Assembly: GCF_003148745.1 (NCBI RefSeq) | Contig: NZ_QGGU01000001.1 | Coordinates: 385,536-449,535, forward strand | Source: Pleionea mediterranea | Lineage (GTDB): Bacteria; Pseudomonadota; Gammaproteobacteria; Enterobacterales; Kangiellaceae | Direction of reading: 5' to 3' | Length of the DNA: 64,000 nt | Shown here: in pieces, positions 9,933 through 18,646 of the stretch | Layout of the letters: each line of letters opens with the position of its first letter | Numbering within the stretch: the stretch's first letter is position 1 | Position numbers and translations under genes: made by a program | The notes under the pieces: model-generated | What the model was told of the DNA's origin: nothing | The model's input: the letters and a program-made list of their open reading frames with translations, nothing else | Database searches by the model: none

Positions 9933-9960
9933 GGAACTTTCTGAATTCAACGACGTCAAT
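9933..9960 (+). promoter_or_regulatory. Candidate sigma-E promoter of rseA
   Basis: A perfect -35 GGAACTT (9933-9939), 16-bp spacer, then TCAAT (9956-9960) as -10. The -35 is an exact consensus match. Initiation near 9967 would give a long rseA leader and a direct negative-feedback loop: sigma-E driving its own anti-sigma separately from rpoE. Confidence 0.6.
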
Positions 9961-10110
9961 AAGATATCGCTCATTCAGTTGTGGTTAAGCTTTAAGATTT
10001 TGTTCATCGACAAGTTTTAGCTACAATTTAAACGATGCATCACTAGTTGTTTAATTTAGAGATGGTTAATTTGGCCGTCACTAGAATGAATCGAGCAATA
10101 CTACTTTAGA

Positions 10111-10126
10111 ACGCTTTTAAAAGCGT
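10111..10126 (+). repeat. 16-bp perfect palindrome in rseA leader
   Basis: ACGCTTTTAAAAGCGT reads identically on both strands and ends 37 bp before the rseA ATG. It could be a protein-binding site or a small leader hairpin; no T-run follows. Confidence 0.5.
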
Positions 10127-10163
10127 CGAAACGATTTTAATGTGTCACAACGGGTTGGTTGAG

Positions 10164-10892
10164 ATGAAGCAAAATGAATTAAATGAGAAGGTGTCCGCCT
10201 GGATGGACGATGAGCTTTCAGAGCATTCTTCTGAAGCTTTGTATCAGTCACTGGCTTCATCTTCTGATGGAAAGCAGTCTTTTGAGTCTTATCATGCTAT
10301 CCGTGCCGTGATGCAAAATGAAACTTCAGCGCACTGGCAGTCGGGCTTCAGCGATAGAGTTGCTTCGGCAATAGCCGATGAACCAGCCATTTTAGCGCCT
10401 CGAAATGTTTCTAATGTTAGAAAAACATTTACCGGCTGGGCAGTTGCCGCATCTGTGGCTTTAGCCGTAGTGGTTGGTGTTCAATGGTATCCAGAAGTTA
10501 CCGCTGTCGATTCACCAGCTACCGCTGATATCAGTGATGATTTTAATCATTCCGGAGCTCAAAATAACTCTAGTGCCCAGCAAGGTAATGCAAATGATAC
10601 CTTGTTAGCCGAATACCATGTTACGGAAGAAGAAAAAGCTCAGCTAGATCGAATCAATACTATCTTCAGCCGTTATTCCCAGCAAAATGGTTCAACAGCT
10701 AATGCGCAAATCAGTAATGTATCGCAGTCGTCACAGCAGTCATTGCCCTATGTGCGACTGGTTAGTGGTGAGCAGGTTAAAACCTTTCGCATGACCCCCA
10801 AACAATTTCGTCAGGTGATGGTTGAGCTTGAAAAGCGTAATCGCGAAGCCGAGCTAAAAGCTCAGCAGGAGTTGCAAAACGGTCGTCCTTGA
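10164..10892 (+). CDS. rseA: Anti-sigma-E factor RseA (MucA)
   Basis: 242 aa from the ATG at 10164; an in-frame ATG at 10140 would add 8 residues, but neither has a good ribosome site and MKQNELNEKVSAWMDDELSE is a typical RseA beginning. An N-terminal sigma-binding domain (about 1-85) is followed by one membrane helix (TGWAVAASVALAVVVGVQWY, about 91-110) and a long Ser/Gln/Asn-rich periplasmic domain ending in a charged helix. The role is sequestering sigma-E at the inner membrane until DegS and RseP cut it. The usual partner gene rseB does not follow; a strong terminator ends the unit at 10935. Confidence 0.85.
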   Translation: MKQNELNEKVSAWMDDELSEHSSEALYQSLASSSDGKQSFESYHAIRAVMQNETSAHWQSGFSDRVASAIADEPAILAPRNVSNVRKTFTGWAVAASVALAVVVGVQWYPEVTAVDSPATADISDDFNHSGAQNNSSAQQGNANDTLLAEYHVTEEEKAQLDRINTIFSRYSQQNGSTANAQISNVSQSSQQSLPYVRLVSGEQVKTFRMTPKQFRQVMVELEKRNREAELKAQQELQNGRP

Positions 10893-10934
10893 TATTTTTC
10901 AGTCTTATCATCATTATTAATTAAACTTATTATT

Positions 10935-10970
10935 TCGGCGTTGCAATTTTGCAGCGCCGATTTTGTTTTA
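10935..10970 (+). terminator. Rho-independent terminator of rseA
   Basis: An 11-bp stem (TCGGCGTTGCA at 10935-10945 with TGCAGCGCCGA at 10950-10960, one G-T pair), a 4-nt loop and TTTTGTTTTA immediately after. It is strong by any usual criterion and uncouples rseC from rpoE-rseA. Confidence 0.85.
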
Positions 10971-11000
10971 GAACGGCTATATTTATAGTTGCTTATTTCA

Positions 11001-11022
11001 TGGTTACTCAGTGGTTACTCAG
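11001..11022 (+). repeat. Tandem 11-bp direct repeat before rseC
   Basis: TGGTTACTCAG occurs twice back to back (11001-11011, 11012-11022), directly upstream of a TTGACG that could serve as a -35 box. It may be a tandem activator site for rseC or a chance duplication. Confidence 0.5.
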
Positions 11023-11208
11023 AATTGACGTGTATCATGACAAGGTTTATTCCAGGAACGAGTTTAGTGTAGATTTTTGTTGGGATAGTCAGTTCTATTG
11101 ACTTGAGTTTTTACGAATTTATCCCAATGATAAGATTATGATAAAAAATCTCTTATTACTCTGTGTAAATTAAACGACTTAGCATAATGCTCCAGGACTC
11201 ATCCGGTG

Positions 11209-11700
11209 ATGGCATCTTCATACGATAAATCTTCATTTCACAAAGAAACTGCGCATGTTGTGTCTGAAAGTGATGGTTATGTCTGGCTATCATCGATAAC
11301 CCGGAGTGGTTGTCATTCTTGTGACGCTAATCAGGTGTGTGGAACAGGCTTATTGAGTCATTTGTTTGGTCGTCGACGGTTTTATCTTAAAGTTAAAAAT
11401 ACTTTAGGGGTTAAAGCGGGTGATGATGTTTTGATTTCCATCCCAGAGCGCAGCCTGCTAATGGCTTCATTGTTACTCTATCTGTTTCCTGTATTTGCCA
11501 TGTTTGTAACAGCCGTTATTGCACAGAGTATGCTTATGTCCGAGGCATGGGTGGTTCTCTGGTCTATTTTTGGTTTGCTGGCTGGCTTTGCGGTGGCCCG
11601 ATTGCTTTGCAAACGTCTGGAAACTGGGGCAACCTCACAAATCACCTTGCTTGCAAAGGTTGAACCTAACATGGTGTTACAAATAGAACAGCCGACTTAA
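11209..11700 (+). CDS. rseC: SoxR-reducing / sigma-E regulator RseC (MucC)
   Basis: 163 aa, RseC/MucC family. It begins with a cytosolic beta-rich part containing the cysteine cluster CHSCDANQVCG (about residues 33-43), followed by two membrane helices (about 86-109 and 116-137) and a short tail. RseC modulates sigma-E signalling and has been linked to the Rsx/SoxR reducing system. A GTG at 11206 lies immediately before the chosen ATG (11209). It is separated from rseA by a terminator, so transcription is probably independent. Confidence 0.88.
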   Translation: MASSYDKSSFHKETAHVVSESDGYVWLSSITRSGCHSCDANQVCGTGLLSHLFGRRRFYLKVKNTLGVKAGDDVLISIPERSLLMASLLLYLFPVFAMFVTAVIAQSMLMSEAWVVLWSIFGLLAGFAVARLLCKRLETGATSQITLLAKVEPNMVLQIEQPT

Positions 11701-11743
11701 AGAGAATTTCAGCACTTTTATTTTTGCAGAGAGTCTTAGCTTT

Positions 11744-12008
11744 GAGCGTGTTTATCTTTCATTCTTTGGGATGCAGGCGGTTATTTTATGACACAACAAG
11801 GCAGAGGGAGTGATGAATAGTTATTCTATTTAAATGACCGATAACGCAGTTGTGTCATAAAATAACCCCTGCCCGAAGGGTTGAGGCTAAAATTAAGCCA
11901 CTCTTTGTTGTGAATTTCTTATTTAGAGTAACTAAACCTCAAAATTCACGCCGCGACTGGCTTAATTTTAACTTTCAACATCTCAAATAATGAAAGATAA
12001 ACACGCTC
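11744..12008. repeat. Nested palindromic element upstream of mucD
   Basis: Outer arms 11744-11773 and 11979-12008 match in inverse at 28 of 30 positions, 20 of them contiguous from the tips. Inside are a 19-bp perfect stem (11779-11797 / 11849-11867, flanked by a further 5-bp helix), an AATA/TATT mini-hairpin at 11815-11826, a 13-bp perfect stem (11888-11900 / 11958-11970), and within that an 8-bp stem (11910-11917 / 11942-11949) and a 5-bp stem (11922-11926 / 11932-11936). There is no ORF of any size. The layout looks like a non-autonomous mobile palindromic unit or a folded RNA. The 372-bp spacer 11701-12072 contains nothing else apart from a GGATCA-ATG-TGATCC hairpin at 12016-12030. Confidence 0.85.
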
Positions 12009-12072
12009 TAGTTTCGGATCAATGTGATCCTTGTCGTTATTACCGTCAACCCATTTGAAGGAGAATTTAACG

Positions 12073-13368
12073 GTGACACTATTAAAGGCATTTTCTATTT
12101 CAATTTTTTTAATGCTTTCCACGGTTGCTCAGGCGGCCTATCCCGATTTTTCCAAGGTTGTTGAAAAAGTTCGACCGTCTGTCGTTGTGATCAAGACCGA
12201 AGTGGAAAGTCGTGGGCGTAAGGCTCCTGGACCATCGGGCTCAGGTTTTGTGATCGATGAAGGCGGTTATGTATTAACCAATCGACACGTTATTCATGGT
12301 GTTGAATCCATCTTTGTACAGTTGGTGAATAAGAAAATTTATAAGGCAGAGCTGCTTGGTGAGGATTCAGGTACCGATATTGCTTTGTTAAAAATCGATG
12401 CTCCTGACCTGCAAAAAGTGACCGTAGGAAACGTTGAAAAACTAAAAGTTGGCGCCTGGGTATTGGCTTATGGTGCGCCATTTGGACTGGAACATACGGT
12501 AACTGCCGGCATCGTCAGTGCCAAGGGGCGTAGTCTAAGAACTGAGCAGTACGTGCCTTTTATTCAGACAGATGCTGCTGTTAATCGCGGTAATTCAGGT
12601 GGACCACTGTTTAATGCCGATGGTGAAGTGGTTGGCATTAATTCCCAGATATTCAGTATGTCCGGCGGCAATATGGGGCTGGCGTTTGCTATTCCCATGG
12701 ATTTAGCAATAGATGTCAGCGAACAGTTGCGAAAAGATGGTCGGGTGAGTCGCGGTTATCTTGGCGTTGGTTATGAAGAGCTGGATTATGATCTGGCCAA
12801 AGCCCTTGGTGTGGAAGAGGTAAGAGGCGCTGTTATAAACGCGGTTTCGCCAGATTCGCCTGCAGAAAAAGGTGGTCTTGAAGTGGGTGACATAGTACTT
12901 GAAGTGAATGATCACAAACTGATAAATGCTGCAGACTTACCCTTTATGGTGGGTCGTATTCGCCCCGGTGAAGAGGTGGATCTTGTGGTTATGCGAGAAG
13001 GCAAGTTAAAAACACTTGAAGTGACAGTGGGTGAACGTCCAGATGCTGAAGTAGCGGCACAAAGACGGCCCGGTGAAAGCTCCGAGTCGTCATTAGGATT
13101 GTATGTGACCGAGTTGCCCGATCGTTTACAGGAAGCGGCCGATGTCGATTATGGTGTGCTGGTGCGCCGTGTTGTAGCGGGACCTGCACAAGATGCCGGT
13201 ATCCGCGAAGGTGATATCTTGCAGATGCTTAACCAACAGCGTATTGCGGATCTTGACGATTATGAGGCTGCATTGGAACGACTGCCTGAAAGCGGCTCTG
13301 TCGCTGTGTTGGTGAATCGCCGAGGCTATGGCCCGCGATTTCTGGTGCTAAAACTGGAACAAAACTAG
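12073..13368 (+). CDS. mucD: Periplasmic serine protease MucD (DegP/HtrA family)
   Basis: 431 aa from a GTG start at 12073, chosen because AAGGAG lies at 12058-12063 and the product begins with a clean signal peptide (to about residue 21, VAQA). The trypsin-like domain has the triad H72 (TNRHVIHG), D102 (TDIALLKI) and S175 (NRGNSGGPL). Two PDZ domains follow (about 235-325 and 340-430). It degrades or refolds misfolded envelope proteins; in Pseudomonas mucD closes the algU-mucABC cluster and dampens sigma-E activity. Here it follows rseC after a 372-bp palindrome-filled gap, so it may be separately transcribed. Confidence 0.9.
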   Translation: MTLLKAFSISIFLMLSTVAQAAYPDFSKVVEKVRPSVVVIKTEVESRGRKAPGPSGSGFVIDEGGYVLTNRHVIHGVESIFVQLVNKKIYKAELLGEDSGTDIALLKIDAPDLQKVTVGNVEKLKVGAWVLAYGAPFGLEHTVTAGIVSAKGRSLRTEQYVPFIQTDAAVNRGNSGGPLFNADGEVVGINSQIFSMSGGNMGLAFAIPMDLAIDVSEQLRKDGRVSRGYLGVGYEELDYDLAKALGVEEVRGAVINAVSPDSPAEKGGLEVGDIVLEVNDHKLINAADLPFMVGRIRPGEEVDLVVMREGKLKTLEVTVGERPDAEVAAQRRPGESSESSLGLYVTELPDRLQEAADVDYGVLVRRVVAGPAQDAGIREGDILQMLNQQRIADLDDYEAALERLPESGSVAVLVNRRGYGPRFLVLKLEQN

Positions 13369-13380
13369 CCCTGAACGATG

Positions 13381-13425
13381 GCTGCAGCAGAATAGCCTGA
13401 TATCTGCTGCAGCTTCCTCTGCCTT
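13381..13425 (+). terminator. Probable terminator of mucD
   Basis: GCTGCAGCAGA at 13381-13391 pairs perfectly with 13403-13413 (11 bp, 11-nt loop), followed by a pyrimidine-rich but interrupted T tract. It lies just after the mucD stop. Confidence 0.55.
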
Positions 13426-13536
13426 TGTGGTGTAAAATGCGGTAGAATCGCGCCTTTTGATGCACCAAATACTGGGCTGGCGCTGATGAAGTCGCTACAT
13501 CGCAGTTATTAAGACGTTTCTGGGCTATCCAACACT

Positions 13537-15339
13537 ATGTCATACACACAATTCATTCGAAACTTTTCTATCATTGCACATATCGACCATGGTAAGTCGA
13601 CCTTGTCGGACAGGCTTATCCATTTTTGTGGTGGTCTGAGTGATCGTGAAATGGAAGAACAGGTACTGGATTCTATGGATCTTGAGCGAGAGCGAGGGAT
13701 CACCATAAAAGCACAGAGTGTCACCCTCGACTACAAAGCCAAAGACGGAAATACTTATCAACTGAATTTCATTGATACCCCCGGACATGTGGATTTTTCG
13801 TATGAAGTCTCACGTTCACTTGCCGCCTGTGAAGGTGCGCTTTTAGTTGTTGATGCCGGACAGGGCGTAGAAGCGCAAACCGTGGCCAACTGCTATACGG
13901 CAATAGAGCAAGATCTTGAGGTTATTCCTGTTCTGAATAAAATTGATCTGCCCGCCGCTGATCCGGAAAGAGTGAGTCAGGAAATAGAAGACATTGTAGG
14001 CATTGAAGCCATTGATGCGGTGAAATGCTCTGCAAAAACCGGTGTCGGTATTGAAGATGTTCTGGAAACCATTGTTGCCAAGATTCCACCTGCTCAAGGC
14101 GATGATAAAGCGCCATTGAAAGCACTTATAGTTGATTCATGGTTTGATAATTACCTGGGGGTTGTCTCTCTGGTACGTGTAATGGAAGGCACATTAAACA
14201 GTGGCGATAAAATGCTGGTTATGTCGACTGGCAAATCTCATCTCGTAGATCAGGTTGGTATCTTTACTCCCAAGCGCAAAGATACCGGTACCTTAAGAGC
14301 CGGAGAAGTAGGCTATGTGATTGCTGGCATTAAAGATATTCATGGTGCTCCTGTTGGGGACACCTTAACTCTGGTTAAAGAACCATCGAAAGAGCGACTG
14401 CCCGGTTTTCAAAAAGTGAAGCCGCAAGTGTATGCGGGACTGTTCACCGTATCATCCGATGATTACGAAAGCTTTCGCGATGCGCTTGGCAAGTTAAGTT
14501 TGAATGATGCGTCACTCTTTTTTGAACCAGAGAATTCAACGGCCTTGGGCTTTGGTTTTCGATGTGGCTTTTTAGGCATGCTGCATATGGAAATCATTCA
14601 GGAGCGACTGGAGCGAGAGTACAACCTCGATTTAATCACTACCGCGCCAACCGTTGTGTTTGAAATTGAAACCAACAGTGGTGAAGTGGTTTATGTTGAT
14701 AACCCTTCCAAGCTGCCTGAGCCGGGTGATATTGCTGAGATGCGAGAACCCATTGTTGAAGCCAGTATTTTGGTTCCTCAAGATTATCTCGGGAATGTTA
14801 TTACTTTGTGTGTTGAAAAGCGTGGCGTTCAAAAAAATATGCAATACGCGGGCAATCAGGTGTCTTTGACTTATGAGCTGCCGATGAACGAAGTAGTGCT
14901 GGATTTCTTTGATCGTATAAAGTCGGTTAGCCGGGGCTATGCATCACTCGACTATAACTTTATTCGTTTCCAACCGGCATCTTTATCACGTCTCGATATT
15001 ATGATTAATGGCGATAAAGTTGATGCTCTGGCAATGATTGTGCATCGGGAGCAAGCGTTTTATCGGGGCCGTGCGCTGGTTGAAAAAATGAAAGAGCTGA
15101 TCCCGCGGCAAATGTTTGAGGTGGCGATTCAAGCTGCCATTGGCAATCAAATTGTTGCTCGCTCAACCGTAAAGGCTTTACGTAAAAACGTAACGGCAAA
15201 ATGTTATGGCGGTGATGTCAGCCGTAAGAAAAAATTATTGCAGAAACAGAAAGAAGGTAAAAAGCGCATGAAGCAGGTAGGACGTGTGGAGATCCCACAA
15301 GATGCCTTTTTAGCAGTGCTTCAAGTAGGCAAAGAATAA
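13537..15339 (+). CDS. lepA: Elongation factor 4 (LepA)
   Basis: 600 aa, full length. It has the translational GTPase motifs [14 protein letters not shown] (about residue 14), DTPGHVDF (about 79) and NKID (about 134), and the LepA-specific C-terminal domain ending [29 protein letters not shown]4 binds ribosomes and influences elongation or initiation under stress. It precedes lepB by 25 bp and shares the conserved lepA-lepB-rnc-era order. Confidence 0.98.
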   Translation: MSYTQFIRNFSIIAHIDHGKSTLSDRLIHFCGGLSDREMEEQVLDSMDLERERGITIKAQSVTLDYKAKDGNTYQLNFIDTPGHVDFSYEVSRSLAACEGALLVVDAGQGVEAQTVANCYTAIEQDLEVIPVLNKIDLPAADPERVSQEIEDIVGIEAIDAVKCSAKTGVGIEDVLETIVAKIPPAQGDDKAPLKALIVDSWFDNYLGVVSLVRVMEGTLNSGDKMLVMSTGKSHLVDQVGIFTPKRKDTGTLRAGEVGYVIAGIKDIHGAPVGDTLTLVKEPSKERLPGFQKVKPQVYAGLFTVSSDDYESFRDALGKLSLNDASLFFEPENSTALGFGFRCGFLGMLHMEIIQERLEREYNLDLITTAPTVVFEIETNSGEVVYVDNPSKLPEPGDIAEMREPIVEASILVPQDYLGNVITLCVEKRGVQKNMQYAGNQVSLTYELPMNEVVLDFFDRIKSVSRGYASLDYNFIRFQPASLSRLDIMINGDKVDALAMIVHREQAFYRGRALVEKMKELIPRQMFEVAIQAAIGNQIVARSTVKALRKNVTAKCYGGDVSRKKKLLQKQKEGKKRMKQVGRVEIPQDAFLAVLQVGKE

Positions 15340-15364
15340 AATAAACAGGTGAGTTAATTTGCAT

Positions 15365-16606
15365 ATGGACTTTCAAACATTTTTAGTTGTTGCGTTTGTT
15401 ATATCGACTATTGTCAGTGGACTGGATAAGTGGGTATGGTCGAAGCAGCGCCGAGATCAAATGAATGCGGCGAAACAGAAAAAGCGTAACCTTGATTTTG
15501 ATACGGCTGAGAAAATTTTAGCCAAGCCAAGCTGGGTTGAGTTTTCGGACTCGATGTTTGTGTTGACCTGTGTTGCCGCCATTGTTTGGCTAATGTTGCC
15601 AAATTTTGAACTTATTCTGGTTGTTGCGCTAGGCATAAGCTTTGTTATTACGTTGGTTGAAAAATTGTATCTTGAGAAAAAGAAAAAACAACAAGTGCAT
15701 GAGCTTTATCAACGACATTCTCATCCCGACGAAAAAGAAGTGCAGAGCATTTCTAAAATGCCCTGGTGGATTGATTATGGCTGGTCATTTTTTCCATTAT
15801 TGTTAATTATTGTTTCGTTACGCTCATTTTTTTATGAACCTTTTAAAATTCCCTCTGGCTCAATGAAGCCAACCCTTTGGGTGCATGATTTTATATTGGT
15901 CAATAAATTTGCCTATGGGTTGCGCTTGCCGGTTACTAAAACCAAGCTAACAGATGGTGCTAAGCCTAAACGTGGTGATGTTGTTGTTTTTAGAGCGCCC
16001 CATGAACCTGAAAAAGATTACATTAAACGTCTTATTGCATTGCCGGGCGATACGGTCTATTACACACCCAGTCAGCAAGTGTTTATTAAACCCAATTGCA
16101 GAACTGAGCAAGCTATAGCTGCTGCGAAAAAAGCCAATTTAACCTGTGGTGTAAAAAATAAAATTAGACAGACATTGGTATCAGCACGTGGCTTTGAAGG
16201 GGCGGATGTGTATCAGGAAAACTTGGCAGGTGTAAGTCATGATATTTTAATTGAACCAGAAGCAAAGGGTGTTGATCGATATTCGGCACAGTTTGTCAGC
16301 CGTTATAATGATGCAGTAAGAGCTGGTGAAAAGGTAAACAAACGTCAATTATTCGCTTCCGTTGGTGCATATTACGAAGACTGGAAAAAAGGTGTTGTCG
16401 TTCCTGAAAATAGCTTTTTTGTTATGGGGGATAACCGTAATCACAGCAGTGATGCTCGCTTTTGGGGCTTTGTTCCTGAATCCATGATGGTCGGAAAAGC
16501 CGAAGCCATATGGTTGCATCTGGAGTTTGGGTTTGAAGAAAAAGGCGGTATTTTAAGCTATATTCCAACCGGCGTTAACTTTGACCGGGTTGGCGCCATT
16601 AAGTAA
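15365..16606 (+). CDS. lepB: Signal peptidase I
   Basis: 413 aa from the ATG at 15365 (an alternative TTG at 15359 adds two residues; AGGTGAG lies before both). Two N-terminal membrane segments (about 5-20 and 62-97) and a third hydrophobic stretch near 140-155 precede the catalytic domain. The catalytic Ser166 is in PSGSMKPTL and Lys221 in DYIKRLIALPGD; box E is GDNRNHSSDARFWG. It is longer than the roughly 324-aa E. coli enzyme owing to insertions between the Lys region and box E. It removes signal peptides at the periplasmic face of the inner membrane. Confidence 0.97.
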   Translation: MDFQTFLVVAFVISTIVSGLDKWVWSKQRRDQMNAAKQKKRNLDFDTAEKILAKPSWVEFSDSMFVLTCVAAIVWLMLPNFELILVVALGISFVITLVEKLYLEKKKKQQVHELYQRHSHPDEKEVQSISKMPWWIDYGWSFFPLLLIIVSLRSFFYEPFKIPSGSMKPTLWVHDFILVNKFAYGLRLPVTKTKLTDGAKPKRGDVVVFRAPHEPEKDYIKRLIALPGDTVYYTPSQQVFIKPNCRTEQAIAAAKKANLTCGVKNKIRQTLVSARGFEGADVYQENLAGVSHDILIEPEAKGVDRYSAQFVSRYNDAVRAGEKVNKRQLFASVGAYYEDWKKGVVVPENSFFVMGDNRNHSSDARFWGFVPESMMVGKAEAIWLHLEFGFEEKGGILSYIPTGVNFDRVGAIK

Positions 16607-16660
16607 CAAAAAACAGGCATTCTGCTAAACTAAAATAATAATCAACACAGGAGAGCAATC

Positions 16661-17017
16661 ATGTATCAGAAACAAAGAGGCGCAACCTTTTGGCAGTGGT
16701 TGTTTATTGGTGGCATGGTTGGTATTTTTCTTTATGTCGGCATGAGTCTAACACCCGTATATATAGAAAGTATGAGTGTAAAAAAAGCACTTAAAAATGT
16801 AGAAAGCGCTGGTACTGCATTAACCAAGCGGGAAGTAAAAAATAAAATCTTGTCGCAATTTCAAATTGATCAGGTTGATCGCGTCGGTGAAGAAAATATC
16901 AAGTTCAAGCCATTAAGAAGTGGCAAGATGGAAGTGTCTATTGATTATGATGTGAAAGTTCCACTGATCAGTAATTTGTTTATTTTAGTTGAGTTTCGAA
17001 ATAAAATCGTAATTTAA
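16661..17017 (+). CDS. DUF4845 membrane protein
   Basis: 118 aa with one N-terminal membrane helix (about 11-30) and a periplasmic domain. DUF4845 proteins lie between lepB and rnc in many proteobacteria; the function is unknown. AGGAGAG precedes the ATG. The position in the lepB-rnc operon suggests co-expression with signal peptidase. Confidence 0.85.
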   Translation: MYQKQRGATFWQWLFIGGMVGIFLYVGMSLTPVYIESMSVKKALKNVESAGTALTKREVKNKILSQFQIDQVDRVGEENIKFKPLRSGKMEVSIDYDVKVPLISNLFILVEFRNKIVI

Positions 17018-17064
17018 CACCTACCTTATGTTTGTTATTGAACAACTAATCATTTGAGTATTTT

Positions 17065-17751
17065 ATGCGCCAACACCAAGCTCTTGAAGCATTACAGTCG
17101 CAATTGAATTATCAGTTCAATGACAACACTTTATTAGAACAGGCTTTAACGCACCGAAGTGCAAAAGGCGCTCATAATGAGCGCCTTGAGTTTTTAGGTG
17201 ATAGCATTTTGGGATTTATTATCGCAGCAAAACTGTTTGAGATCTTTCCCAACGCAGACGAAGGGCAGATGACGCGTTTACGCGCCAAGTTGGTTAAAGA
17301 AAAAACACTGGCAGAAGTTGCCAATGAATTATCATTAGGTGACTTGTTATCGCTTGGTGGTGGTGAATTGAAAAGCGGTGGCTTTCGTCGCGCTTCTATT
17401 TTATCCGATGCATTTGAGGCTTTGCTGGGTGCTATTTATCTCGACAGTGGCGTTAAATCGGTGAATCAGGTTATCGACTCTCTTTACCAGTCTCGTTATC
17501 AAAAATTGTCGTTATCGATGGCAGAAAAAGATCCTAAAACACAGTTACAAGAGTGGCTTCAAGGACGGCAAAAATCTTTGCCTGAATACGAAGTCACCCG
17601 TTCCGAAGGACAAGATCATAATCGAACTTACTGGGTTCAGTGTACTGTTGCCGGAGCTAACTTATCCACCGAAGGACAAGGTTCAAGTCGACGAAAGGCT
17701 GAACAGTCTGCTGCGCAAAAAATGATGGAGCAAATCAAACATGGCAACTGA
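17065..17751 (+). CDS. rnc: Ribonuclease III
   Basis: 228 aa. The RNase III signature [13 protein letters not shown] (about residues 39-51) carries catalytic acidic residues, and the second acidic site is in [13 protein letters not shown] (about 115-127). A C-terminal double-stranded RNA-binding domain (about 155-225) includes the usual [17 protein letters not shown]. It processes rRNA precursors and structured mRNAs. It overlaps era by 11 bp, so translation is likely coupled. Confidence 0.98.
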   Translation: MRQHQALEALQSQLNYQFNDNTLLEQALTHRSAKGAHNERLEFLGDSILGFIIAAKLFEIFPNADEGQMTRLRAKLVKEKTLAEVANELSLGDLLSLGGGELKSGGFRRASILSDAFEALLGAIYLDSGVKSVNQVIDSLYQSRYQKLSLSMAEKDPKTQLQEWLQGRQKSLPEYEVTRSEGQDHNRTYWVQCTVAGANLSTEGQGSSRRKAEQSAAQKMMEQIKHGN

Positions 17752-18646
17752 TAAGAAAACACGATGTGGTTATGTTGCCATAGTAGGTCGACCAAACGTT
17801 GGTAAGTCAACGCTGTTAAATCGACTTCTGGGACAAAAGATCAGTATTACGTCAAAAAAACCTCAAACCACTCGTCATAGAATTTTGGGTATTGATACAA
17901 AAGATAATACTCAAGTGATTTATGTGGATACGCCAGGGCTTCATGTTGAAGAGACTCGTGCGATTAATCGACTGATGAATAAAGCCGCCAGCTCATCAAC
18001 CAAAGAAGTTGATATTAATGTGCTGGTGGTGGATGGCACACTTTGGAATAAAGACGATGACTTGGCGTTAAATTTTATCAAACAGTCGAAAGCGCCAGCG
18101 ATATTATTTGTTAATAAAATCGACAATGTAAAAAACAAAACAGAATTACTACCACACTTGCAACAGTTGGGCAGTCAATACGACTTTCTTGAAGTGATCC
18201 CTGGTTCTGCAGAAAAAGGCGATAACGTAGAGCTGCTAGAAAGTATTTTGTTTAAACGTATGCCAGAAGGTGAATATTACTTTCCGGAAGACTATGTGAC
18301 CGATCGCAGTCAACGTTTCTTGGCAGCCGAAATTCTTCGTGAAAAAATTATGCGGCACTCGGGTAATGAAATTCCTTATTCTGTTACCGTAGAGATTGAG
18401 AAGTTTGAGTACGATGAAAAAGGTACCATGCACATCAGTGGTCTTATTTTGGTGGAGCGTAAAGGTCAAAAAGCCATTGTGATTGGCAATAAAGGTGAAA
18501 AACTAAAAGTCATTGGTCGTGATGCACGTCAGGAAATGGAGCGACTTTTTGATGGCAAAGTGTTTTTGCAAACCTGGGTGAAGGTAAAAGATGGCTGGGC
18601 CGATGATGAAAGAGCACTGCGATCCTTAGGCTACGATGAGCAATAA
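17741..18646 (+). CDS. era: GTPase Era
   Basis: 301 aa. GTPase motifs are [12 protein letters not shown] (G1, about 16), the T of the effector loop in PQTTRH, DTPGLH (G3) and NKID (G4). A C-terminal KH domain contains [17 protein letters not shown], the GxxG RNA-binding loop. Era assists 16S rRNA 3'-end maturation and 30S assembly. Its stop overlaps the recO start (TAATG). Confidence 0.98.
   Translation: MATDKKTRCGYVAIVGRPNVGKSTLLNRLLGQKISITSKKPQTTRHRILGIDTKDNTQVIYVDTPGLHVEETRAINRLMNKAASSSTKEVDINVLVVDGTLWNKDDDLALNFIKQSKAPAILFVNKIDNVKNKTELLPHLQQLGSQYDFLEVIPGSAEKGDNVELLESILFKRMPEGEYYFPEDYVTDRSQRFLAAEILREKIMRHSGNEIPYSVTVEIEKFEYDEKGTMHISGLILVERKGQKAIVIGNKGEKLKVIGRDARQEMERLFDGKVFLQTWVKVKDGWADDERALRSLGYDEQ

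Larger units (their letters stand above)
9860..10163. other. 304-bp spacer between rpoE and rseA
   Basis: No ORF. It contains a near-consensus sigma-E promoter (9933-9960) and a 16-bp perfect palindrome (10111-10126), so rseA probably has its own promoter and an approximately 200-nt leader. Confidence 0.6.
10893..11208. other. 316-bp spacer between rseA and rseC, lacking rseB
   Basis: In most relatives rseB (about 950 bp) lies here. No remnant ORF is visible. The spacer holds an intrinsic terminator (10935-10970), a tandem 11-bp repeat (11001-11022) and a weak promoter-like pair (TTGACG at 11025-11030). Confidence 0.7.

Noticed and set aside
12031-12072. Upstream extension of mucD
   Set aside because: The extension would place 14 residues before a complete signal peptide; AAGGAG at 12058-12063 fits the GTG at 12073.
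11701-12072. Insertion sequence with a transposase
   Set aside because: The palindromic element has no ORF, so at most it is a non-autonomous unit; no flanking target duplication could be confirmed by eye.
13540-14125. Antisense frames of 67-84 codons over lepA
   Set aside because: Shadows of a highly conserved gene; no start signals.
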